A stretch of 58,703 nt of DNA from Rhodocyclaceae bacterium (GTDB taxonomy: Bacteria > Pseudomonadota > Gammaproteobacteria > Burkholderiales > Rhodocyclaceae): NCBI GenBank assembly GCA_008080565.1, contig VIKE01000081.1:1-58703 (forward strand), in the 5' to 3' direction. Numbering within the stretch: position 1 is the first letter of the stretch; every line of letters starts with the position of its first letter. The position numbers and the translations under genes were made by a program. Below the pieces are notes generated by a model. It was given only the letters and a program-made list of their open reading frames with translations. It searched no databases and was not told the origin of the DNA. Below are positions 46,321 through 53,344 of this stretch, piece after piece.

Positions 46321-48219
46321 GTGGGGCTAAATGAAATGCATGCCGAAGCGGTCGCCGGTGTTGTCGACCGGGTGATCAATCGATATCGACGCGATCCGAC
46401 CTGCATGTTGCAGATCCTGCGCGAGGTTCAGGAGGTCTGCGACTGGGTTCCCCCCGAAGCCATCGACCGCATGCAGGCCATGCTCGGCGTGCCGCGGACC
46501 AAGATCGAGGGCGTCGCCGGTTTTTATTCCTTCATTTACACCGAACCGCGCGGCAAATACCGGGTGTTGTTTTCTGACAACATTACCGACCGCATGCAAG
46601 GCAACCGGGCGCTCATGGAGCGCCTGTGCGGCAACCTCTGGGTCGAGCGCGGCAAGGTTTCCGAAGACGGCCTGGTCAGCGTCGGCAAGACGGCCTGTAC
46701 CGGCCTGTGCGACCAGGGGCCGGGCATGCTGGTCAATAACTATGCGATTGGCGGCTTGAGCCTGGAGCGCATCGACGAAATCGCCGAACTGATCCGCAAC
46801 AAGGTGCCGCTGACCGACTGGCCGGCGGCCTACTTCAAGATCGAAGACAACATCCGGCGCGCAGACATCCTGCTCACGGCTGACTTCAAGCCCGGCGAAG
46901 CCTTGCTCGCCGCGCGGGCGCGGGCGCCAAGCGACGGCCTGAATTCCTCGAACATGCGCTCCTGGCGCGAAGGCCTGCCCAGCGGCATCGGCGGACCGGG
47001 CGCCACGCTCGACGAAATCAAGCGCGCCAACCTGCGCGGCCGCGGTGGCGCCGGTTTCACCACCGGCCTGAAGTGGGAAGCCTGCCGCAATGCGCAGCTC
47101 AAGGCTGGCCACCAGCGCATTGTCGTCTGCAATGCCGACGAAGGCGAGCCGGGTACTTTCAAGGATCGCGTCCTGCTCTCGAAATTCCCCGATCTCGTTT
47201 TCGAGGGCATGACGGTGGCCGCCTACGCCATCGGCGCAACGCGCGGTTTCGTCTATCTGCGCGGCGAATACCGCTACCTGCTCGATCACCTCAATGCCGT
47301 GCTGGCCAACCGGCGCCGTGAGAACCTGTTGGGCAAGGACATCTGTGGCTTGCCCGGGGCGGATTTCGACATCGAAATTCATGTCGGCGCTGGCGCCTAC
47401 GTTTGCGGCGAGGAATCGGCGCTCATCGAATCGCTTGAAGGCAAGCGCGGCACGCCGCGCAACCGGCCGCCTTTCCCGGTGACCAACGGCTATCTCGACC
47501 AGCCGACCATCGTCAATAACGTCGAAACCTTTGCCGCAGCAGCCTTGATCGCCCTGAAAGGTGGCGAGTGGTATGCCGGCATCGGGACCAGGCACTCGGC
47601 CGGGACGAAGATCATTTCGGTCTCCGGCGATTGTGAGCGGCCGGGCATTTACGAATATCCGTTCGGTGTCAGCATCCGCCAGGTGCTCGAAGACTGCGGC
47701 GCCACCGACACTCAGGCTGTGCAGGTCAGCGGGCCGTCCGGCATCTGCGTTGCCGAGAACGAATTCGACCGCATCATCGGCTTCGAGGACATCCCGACCG
47801 CTGGCGCTTTTACGATCTTCAACAAGTCTCGCGACATGTTCGAGGTGGCGCGCAATTACGTGCATTTCTTTCAGCACGAAAGCTGCGGTTTCTGCACGCC
47901 GTGCCGGGTCGGCACCTCGCTGCTCAAGAACCTCATGGACAAGCTGCATTACGGCAGCGGTTCGCCCTACGACTTTGCCGAAATCGAGAAGCTTAACCAG
48001 CTGCTGCAATCGATGAGCCATTGCGGCCTTGGCCATACCGCCTGCAATCCGGTGCTCGACACCATCGCCAAGTTCCGCCCGGCTTACGACAAGCGGATGA
48101 TGCAGCAGGACTTCACGCCGGCCTTCGATCTCGACCGCGAACTGTCGGCCGCCCGGCAAATGACCGGGCGCGACGATGCCGGAGCGCATCTGGCGACGGA
48201 ACATGGAGGTCAATCATGA
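46321..48219 (+). CDS. hoxF: NAD-reducing [NiFe]-hydrogenase diaphorase subunit HoxF
   Basis: HoxF, 632 residues, carries the NAD(H) and FMN site of the bidirectional hydrogenase. Residues 1-160 are a NuoE-like domain with a [2Fe-2S] pair ending in TACTGLCDQGP. Residues ~215-600 are NuoF-like: NADH loop [18 protein letters not shown] loop [14 protein letters not shown], and [4Fe-4S] ligands ESCGFCTPCRVGT with a later Cys in HCGLGHTACNP. GTG at 46321 has AGGAGA five bases upstream. Its stop overlaps the hoxU ATG (ATGA). It is a paralogue of the nuoE/nuoF products in this window. Confidence 0.95.
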   Translation: MGLNEMHAEAVAGVVDRVINRYRRDPTCMLQILREVQEVCDWVPPEAIDRMQAMLGVPRTKIEGVAGFYSFIYTEPRGKYRVLFSDNITDRMQGNRALMERLCGNLWVERGKVSEDGLVSVGKTACTGLCDQGPGMLVNNYAIGGLSLERIDEIAELIRNKVPLTDWPAAYFKIEDNIRRADILLTADFKPGEALLAARARAPSDGLNSSNMRSWREGLPSGIGGPGATLDEIKRANLRGRGGAGFTTGLKWEACRNAQLKAGHQRIVVCNADEGEPGTFKDRVLLSKFPDLVFEGMTVAAYAIGATRGFVYLRGEYRYLLDHLNAVLANRRRENLLGKDICGLPGADFDIEIHVGAGAYVCGEESALIESLEGKRGTPRNRPPFPVTNGYLDQPTIVNNVETFAAAALIALKGGEWYAGIGTRHSAGTKIISVSGDCERPGIYEYPFGVSIRQVLEDCGATDTQAVQVSGPSGICVAENEFDRIIGFEDIPTAGAFTIFNKSRDMFEVARNYVHFFQHESCGFCTPCRVGTSLLKNLMDKLHYGSGSPYDFAEIEKLNQLLQSMSHCGLGHTACNPVLDTIAKFRPAYDKRMMQQDFTPAFDLDRELSAARQMTGRDDAGAHLATEHGGQS

Positions 48220-48923
48220 GCCATACCTTTACGCTCGACGGCAAGGTCGTTCCCTTCGTCGAAGGGCAGACCATCATCCAGGCGGCCAGCGCAGCCGGCA
48301 TCTTCATTCCACACCTGTGCTACCACCCGGAGTTCAAGCCGCACGGCTCGTGCAAGTTGTGTACAGTCAAGGTCAATGGCCGGCATACGGCTTCCTGTAC
48401 CATGCGCGCGGCAGCCGGCATGGTCGTCGAGAGCGAGACCGAGGAGATCAACAGCGAACGCCGGGCGCTGACCCAGATGCTCTTTGTCGAGGGCAATCAC
48501 TTCTGCCCATCCTGCGAGAAGAGCGGCAACTGCCAGTTGCAGGCGACGGCCTACCATCTTGGGATGATGTCGGCGCATTACGACCATTTCTTCCCGAATC
48601 GCGCCGTCGACGCCTCGCACCCCGAGGCGCTGCTCGACTTCAACCGCTGCATCCTCTGCTCGCTGTGCGTGCGGGCCAGCCGCGACGTCGATGGCAAGAA
48701 CGTCTTTGCGCTCTCTGGGCGCGGTATCAAGACCCATCTGATCGTCAATGCCAAATCCGGCCAGTTGGCCGACACCGACTTCACGCTGGACGACAAGGCG
48801 GCACAGGTCTGCCCGGTCGGCGTCATTCTCAAGAAACGCCAGGGTTTCGCCGTGCCGATCGGTGAGCGCAAGTACGACAAGGCGCCGATTTCCGAAACCG
48901 CCGAATCGACGGAGGGCCGCTGA
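48216..48923 (+). CDS. hoxU: NAD-reducing [NiFe]-hydrogenase diaphorase subunit HoxU
   Basis: HoxU, 235 residues, resembles the N-terminal iron-sulphur part of NuoG and wires HoxF to the hydrogenase module. Visible ligands: [2Fe-2S] in LCYHPEFKPHGSCKLCTVKV; His-ligated cluster in FVEGNHFCPSCEKSGNCQLQ; [4Fe-4S] in CILCSLCVRASRDVDG and a late Cys in AQVCPVGVI. I chose the ATG giving MSHTFTLDGKVVPF, which overlaps the hoxF stop. One base separates its stop from the hoxY ATG. Confidence 0.95.
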   Translation: MSHTFTLDGKVVPFVEGQTIIQAASAAGIFIPHLCYHPEFKPHGSCKLCTVKVNGRHTASCTMRAAAGMVVESETEEINSERRALTQMLFVEGNHFCPSCEKSGNCQLQATAYHLGMMSAHYDHFFPNRAVDASHPEALLDFNRCILCSLCVRASRDVDGKNVFALSGRGIKTHLIVNAKSGQLADTDFTLDDKAAQVCPVGVILKKRQGFAVPIGERKYDKAPISETAESTEGR

Positions 48924-48924
48924 G

Positions 48925-49473
48925 ATGACCACCAAGAAAAAGCTGAAAGTCGCCACGACCTCGCTGGCCGGCTGTTTCGGCTGCCACATGTCCTTTCTCG
49001 ACATCGACGAGCGGCTGTTCACGCTGCTCGAACACATCGAGTTCGACCGTTCGCCGCTGACCGACATCAAGACCTGCAGTCCGGATTGTGACATCGGCAT
49101 CATTGAGGGCGGCCTGTGCAATGCCGAGAACGTCCATGTTCTGCGCGAGTTCCGCAAGAACTGCAAGATCCTCATCGCCATGGGCGCCTGCGCCATCAAC
49201 GGTGGCCTGCCTGCACAGCGCAACCACCTGCCGCTGACGACCATCCTCGAAGAGGTCTATCACACCAGCCCGGGGCTGGCCAACGGCATGGTCCCGAACG
49301 ACCCGGAGCTGCCTCTGCCGCTCAATCAGGTGCATCCGATCCATGAGGTCGTCAAGATCGATTATTTCATGCCCGGTTGTCCGCCTTCGGCTGACGCGAT
49401 CTGGAAGGTGCTGACTGACCTTCTTGCTGGTAAAGAACCGGAATTAGGCCACGGCCTGATGCATTACGATTAA
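48925..49473 (+). CDS. hoxY: [NiFe]-hydrogenase small subunit HoxY
   Basis: HoxY, 182 residues, is the hydrogenase small subunit with the proximal [4Fe-4S] cluster next to the NiFe site. Ligand cysteines are in LAGCFGCHMSFLD, CSPDCDIGIIEGG, MGACAINGG and PGCPPSAD. It is short, with no Tat signal, as expected of the cytoplasmic bidirectional (group 3d) enzymes. The ATG is preceded by GGAGGG. Confidence 0.95.
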   Translation: MTTKKKLKVATTSLAGCFGCHMSFLDIDERLFTLLEHIEFDRSPLTDIKTCSPDCDIGIIEGGLCNAENVHVLREFRKNCKILIAMGACAINGGLPAQRNHLPLTTILEEVYHTSPGLANGMVPNDPELPLPLNQVHPIHEVVKIDYFMPGCPPSADAIWKVLTDLLAGKEPELGHGLMHYD

Positions 49474-49485
49474 TTGAGGTAGAAA

Positions 49486-50949
49486 ATGACCTACCAACTA
49501 GAAACCGCCGCCCACCCCGAAACCCTGCGCCGTGTCGCGATTGACCCCGTCTCCCGGGTCGAGGGTCACGGCAAGGTGACCATCCTGCTCGACGACCAGA
49601 ACAAGGTGCATCAGGTTCGTTTGCACATCGTCGAATTTCGTGGCTTCGAGAAGTTCATCCAGGGCCGGCCGTACTGGGAGGTCCCGGTCATGGTCCAGCG
49701 CCTGTGTGGCATCTGCCCGGTGTCGCACCACTTGGCGGCCTCCAAGGCGCTCGATGTCATCGTCGGCGCCAAGAAGCTCACGGCGACGGCAGAAAAGATG
49801 CGCCGGCTGATGCATTACGGCCAGATGCTGCAATCGCACGCGCTGCATTTCTTCCACCTCTGTTCGCCTGACCTGCTGTTTGGCTTCGACAGCGATATGA
49901 CCAAGCGCAACATTGTCGGCGTCGCCATGGCGCATCCGGAAACGGCCAAGCGCGGCGTGCTGCTGCGTCGATTCGGCCAGGAGGTCATTCGGGTTACGGC
50001 CGGCAAGCGCGTCCATGGCACCGGCGCCATCCCGGGCGGCGTCAACAAGGCATTGACCATTGCCGAGCGCGATGAGCTGCTCAAGGACATCTATCACATC
50101 ATCCAGTGGTCGCGCGACGCGGTACAGCTGATCCAGAAGGTGCACACGCAGGACCCCGGGCTGTACAACAGCTTTGGCATCTTCCGCTCCAATTTCATGT
50201 CCATCGTCGGCAACAACGGCGATCTCGACTTCTACCACGGTACGCTGCGCGCCCGCGACGACAACGGCAAGATCATTTTCGACCATGTCGATTACCAGCA
50301 GTACCACCAGTACATCGAGGAAGAAGTGCGGCCGTGGAGCTACATGAAATTCCCATACTTCAAGTCCATCGGCAAGGAACACGGCTGGTACAAGGTCGGC
50401 CCGCTGGCCCGGGTGCAGAACTGCTGCCAGATTTCGACCCCCTTTGCCGAACATGAGCGCAAGGAATTCGTCGATTACGCCGGCGGTTCGCCGATGCACG
50501 CGCCTCTCGCCTACCATTGGACGCGGATGATCGAGATGCTGCACGCTGCCGAAGTGATCAAGGAATTGCTGCATGACGACGATCTGCTCGGCAGCGACCT
50601 GCTGGTCCAGGGCGAGCGCCAGATGGAAGGCGTCGGCGTCATCGAGGCGCCACGCGGCACGCTGTTCCATCACTACCGCGTCGATGAAAACGATCTCGTC
50701 ACCATGGCCAACCTCATCGTGTCGACGACCAACAACAACCAGGCGATGAACGAAGCCATCCGCCACGTCGCCAGGCGCTACCTGCACGGCCACGAAGTAA
50801 CCGAAGGCCTGCTCAACCACATCGAAGTCGCCATCCGTGCCTTCGACCCCTGCCTGTCCTGCGCCACGCACGCGCTGGGCAAGATGCCGCTGGAAGTCGA
50901 GCTGGTCGATCCGGAAGGGCGCATCGTTCATTCGCTGAGCCGTTCGTGA
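49486..50949 (+). CDS. hoxH: [NiFe]-hydrogenase large subunit HoxH
   Basis: HoxH, 487 residues, carries the NiFe(CN)2CO active site that splits or forms H2. The first metal motif is RLCGICPVSHHLA near residue 72; the second is DPCLSCATH near residue 454. Processing by HoxW after His 462 would release a 25-residue tail beginning ALGKMPLE. Upstream RVEGHGK is also typical. Fe-ligand synthesis needs hypABCDEF genes, which are not in the window. Confidence 0.96.
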   Translation: MTYQLETAAHPETLRRVAIDPVSRVEGHGKVTILLDDQNKVHQVRLHIVEFRGFEKFIQGRPYWEVPVMVQRLCGICPVSHHLAASKALDVIVGAKKLTATAEKMRRLMHYGQMLQSHALHFFHLCSPDLLFGFDSDMTKRNIVGVAMAHPETAKRGVLLRRFGQEVIRVTAGKRVHGTGAIPGGVNKALTIAERDELLKDIYHIIQWSRDAVQLIQKVHTQDPGLYNSFGIFRSNFMSIVGNNGDLDFYHGTLRARDDNGKIIFDHVDYQQYHQYIEEEVRPWSYMKFPYFKSIGKEHGWYKVGPLARVQNCCQISTPFAEHERKEFVDYAGGSPMHAPLAYHWTRMIEMLHAAEVIKELLHDDDLLGSDLLVQGERQMEGVGVIEAPRGTLFHHYRVDENDLVTMANLIVSTTNNNQAMNEAIRHVARRYLHGHEVTEGLLNHIEVAIRAFDPCLSCATHALGKMPLEVELVDPEGRIVHSLSRS

Positions 50950-51446
50950 GCGCACCCGTCGTCATCTTCACCGTCGGCAACCCAAGCCGCGGCGACGACG
51001 CGCTCGGGCCGGAATGCCACGGTCAACTGGAAAAATGGCTCGAAAATGAAAACCTGGCCGACCAGTTCGAGCTGATCGAGGATTTCCAGCTCCAGATTGA
51101 ACACGCCCTCGACCTGCAGGGTCGGCAACTCGCCCTGTTCATCGATGCCGGCGCCAACACACCGGGGCCGTTCACCTTCCAGCGCATCGCCCCGGCCACC
51201 GGCGCCGCCTATACGACGCACGAACTGCCGCCCGAAGCGGTGTTGCAGGTTTATCTCCAGACCGAAGGCGAAGAACCGCCACCGGCCTTCGTGCTGTGCA
51301 TTCGCGGCGAGACTTTCGAACTCGGTGAAGCGCTGTCGGCGGCAGCGAGCCGCCATCTTGACGCGGCCTTCAGCCTGCTGAACAGCCTCTGCCGGCAACC
51401 CTCGCTGGCCGCCTGGGAACGGGTGGCGACACCCGTCAGCGGCTGA
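50946..51446 (+). CDS. hoxW: hydrogenase maturation endopeptidase HoxW
   Basis: A 166-residue HybD/HoxW-type protease that removes the HoxH C-terminal tail after nickel insertion. Nickel-sensing residues are visible in GNPSRGDDALGPECHGQLE (Asp region) and LFIDAGANTPG. The GTG start overlaps the hoxH stop (GTGA), matching its substrate. A repeat copy (51013-51054) is inside the gene and encodes GQLEKWLENEN, a helix between the two metal motifs, so the repeat has been accommodated in an essential-looking fold. Confidence 0.88.
   Translation: MSAPVVIFTVGNPSRGDDALGPECHGQLEKWLENENLADQFELIEDFQLQIEHALDLQGRQLALFIDAGANTPGPFTFQRIAPATGAAYTTHELPPEAVLQVYLQTEGEEPPPAFVLCIRGETFELGEALSAAASRHLDAAFSLLNSLCRQPSLAAWERVATPVSG
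51013..51054 (+). repeat. dispersed repeat copy B (inside hoxW)
   Basis: GCCACGGTCAACTGGAAAAA, then TGGCTCGAAAATGAAAACC. It is read in the frame CAC-GGT-CAA, different from copies C and F (GTC-AAC), so the DNA rather than a peptide is conserved. Confidence 0.6.
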
Positions 51447-51472
51447 AAGCATAGCAGCCGACCAGGTCAGTT

Positions 51473-51502
51473 TTGCGATGAGGCCCGGCCTGGCGTTATG
51501 CT
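51473..51502 (+). promoter_or_regulatory. promoter upstream of the ComB-like gene
   Basis: TTGCGA (51473-51478), an 18-bp spacer and TATGCT (51497-51502). An ATG at 51498 is part of this -10 box, which argues for translation from the ATG at 51534 instead. Confidence 0.45.
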
Positions 51503-51533
51503 GGCATTTCCAAGCCCCGCTTCAATCGCCGCC

Positions 51534-52220
51534 ATGAAGTTCTCCCGCCTGTTCCTGAACCGCCTGCAGAATCAACCGGTCGTCACCGATACGGTTGTCG
51601 TCATCGACGTTCTGCGCTCGTTTACCTCGGCGGCGGTGATGCTGGCCCGGGGGGCGCGGGCGATTTATCCGGTCGAGCGCATCGCGGCGGCCACGGCCAT
51701 GCTGGCAGAAATGCCGCAGCCGCTTTCGGTTGGTGCCGTGGGCGGCGGCGATCCGGTGCCCGGCTTTGATTTCGGCAACTCCCCGTCACAACTGATGCAC
51801 GCCGATCTGGCCGGCCGGCAGGTGGTGATGACCACGGCGGCCGGCGTTCGCGGACTGCAGCGGTTTCGCCAGGCGCGCCGGCTCTTCGCTGCCAGTCTGG
51901 TCTGCGCCCGGGCAACGGCCGAGGCGATCCGTGCGACGGGGGCCGATGAGGTCTGCTTCGTCATCACCGGCGAATGGGTGGACCGCGACGGCGACGAGGA
52001 CATTGCCTGCGCCGACTACATCGAAGCCCTGTTGCGCGGTGCTGCGGTGGCGCCGGAAGATTTCGTCCAGCGCGTCCGCCTGTCCGATTTCGGGCAGCGC
52101 TTTACCGCTGGCACCTGGCCGAACCTGCCGCTGGCCGACCTCGATATCGCCGCCCAGCCCGACCTTTTCACCTTCGCCATGCCGGTGCGGCGCGAAGGGG
52201 GGCATCTGGTCATTCGGTAA
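51534..52220 (+). CDS. 2-phosphosulfolactate phosphatase (ComB)-family protein
   Basis: A 228-residue protein of the ComB family, named after the archaeal coenzyme M pathway phosphatase that makes sulfolactate. Family blocks are VVVIDVLRSFTSAAVMLARGA, FGNSPSQL, VVMTTAAGVRGLQR and DEVCFVITGEW-DRDGDEDIACADYIEALL. ComA and ComC partners are not nearby, and many bacteria carry only this gene, so its substrate there is unknown. The start at 51534 (MKFSRLFLNR) is preferred to 51498, which lies in a -10 box. Confidence 0.8.
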   Translation: MKFSRLFLNRLQNQPVVTDTVVVIDVLRSFTSAAVMLARGARAIYPVERIAAATAMLAEMPQPLSVGAVGGGDPVPGFDFGNSPSQLMHADLAGRQVVMTTAAGVRGLQRFRQARRLFAASLVCARATAEAIRATGADEVCFVITGEWVDRDGDEDIACADYIEALLRGAAVAPEDFVQRVRLSDFGQRFTAGTWPNLPLADLDIAAQPDLFTFAMPVRREGGHLVIR

Positions 52221-52352
52221 TGTTTCCAGGAAAGGCAGCCTTTCCTGTGCTGGTGTGAATCCCCGTCCTGTTCGAGGTGGGCGAATTTAAGCCGGAGGCT
52301 TATAATCAAATCTACATAATGACCGCTAAGTCAGTAGTTGATTGGGGGCACC

Positions 52353-53339
52353 ATGAACCGTTCGCGCCTTGGCAGGATTTTGCTTTTTACCCTTTTTTTC
52401 GGGTTGACCGCAGCAATCGGGTTGTACCTCTATCAGCATCGTCCGGCCGGTTTGCCGGCTGGCTTGGCTGCCGGCAACGGGCGGCTGGAAGCGACCGAAG
52501 TTGATGTCGCAACCAAGATCGCCGGGCGCCTCGCCGAACTGGGGCCGCGCGAGGGTGATTACGTCGAGGCCGGATCGGTGGTGGCCCGGCTTGATGCCGA
52601 CGATCTGCGGGCTCAGTTGCAGGCTGCCGAAGCACAGATTCAGCAGGCACAACGGGCGGTGGATCAGTCGCGGGCCGGGGTGCGCAAATCGCAGTCCGAA
52701 GTGTCGCTGGCCGGCAAGACATTGAAACGTTCGGAAGAACTTGTCGGCCGCGGCTTCATTTCACGAAACAAGCTGGATAGCGACCAGACTGGCATGGAAG
52801 GCGCCATGGCCGGCATGGCGCAGGCGCGCGGCAAGGTCGGCGAGGCTGATGCCGGCGTGGCAGCGGCCGAGGCGAAGGCGGAGAGCCTGCGCGTGACGCT
52901 GGCCGATACGGCATTGACGGCACCAATTGCCGGCCGCGTGCTCTACCGGCTGGCGGAGCCGGGCGAAGTGCTGGCGGCGGGCGGCAAGGCGCTGACGCTG
53001 GTCAATCTTTCCGAGATGTTCATGACCATTTACCTGCCGACCGAGAAAGCCGGGCTGGTGGCGCTCAACAGTGAGGCGCGCATCGTGCTTGACGCCTTGC
53101 CGGGGCAGGTGATTCCGGCGGCAGTCAGTTTTGTCGCGCCGAAGGCGCAATTCACGCCGCGTGAAGTCGAGACGCGTACCGAGCGGGAAAAACTGATGTT
53201 CCGCCTCAAGGTCAAGCCCAATGCAGACTGGCTGGCGGCCCACCGCGATCTGGCCAAGGGCGGCATGCCCGGCGTCGCTTATGTGAAGCTCGATGCCAAC
53301 GCAGCCTGGCCGGCCAATCTGCAGATCAACGGAAAGTAA
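52353..53339 (+). CDS. HlyD/YhiI-type membrane-fusion protein
   Basis: A 328-residue periplasmic adaptor for an ABC exporter. One N-terminal membrane anchor, [21 protein letters not shown], is followed by a lipoyl-like half motif ([18 protein letters not shown]), a long coiled-coil hairpin (residues ~85-190, [17 protein letters not shown]) and the second lipoyl half ([19 protein letters not shown]). The ATG at 52353 has GGGGG upstream; a TATAAT (52301-52306) lies 46 bases before it. It is 5 bp before the RbbA-type gene, matching the yhiI-rbbA-yhhJ set of enterobacteria. The anchor is encoded in part by antisense repeat copy E. Confidence 0.9.
   Translation: MNRSRLGRILLFTLFFGLTAAIGLYLYQHRPAGLPAGLAAGNGRLEATEVDVATKIAGRLAELGPREGDYVEAGSVVARLDADDLRAQLQAAEAQIQQAQRAVDQSRAGVRKSQSEVSLAGKTLKRSEELVGRGFISRNKLDSDQTGMEGAMAGMAQARGKVGEADAGVAAAEAKAESLRVTLADTALTAPIAGRVLYRLAEPGEVLAAGGKALTLVNLSEMFMTIYLPTEKAGLVALNSEARIVLDALPGQVIPAAVSFVAPKAQFTPREVETRTEREKLMFRLKVKPNADWLAAHRDLAKGGMPGVAYVKLDANAAWPANLQINGK
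52377..52417 (-). repeat. dispersed repeat copy E (in the HlyD-like anchor, antisense)
   Basis: On the minus strand: ATTGCTGCGGTCAACCCG followed by seven A, GGGTAAAAAGCAAAAT. It closely follows copy D from ATTGCT through the A run. On the coding strand it encodes the hydrophobic run LFFGLTAAI, so the A-rich tail becomes Phe codons in the membrane helix. Confidence 0.6.
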
Positions 53340-53344
53340 ACGCC

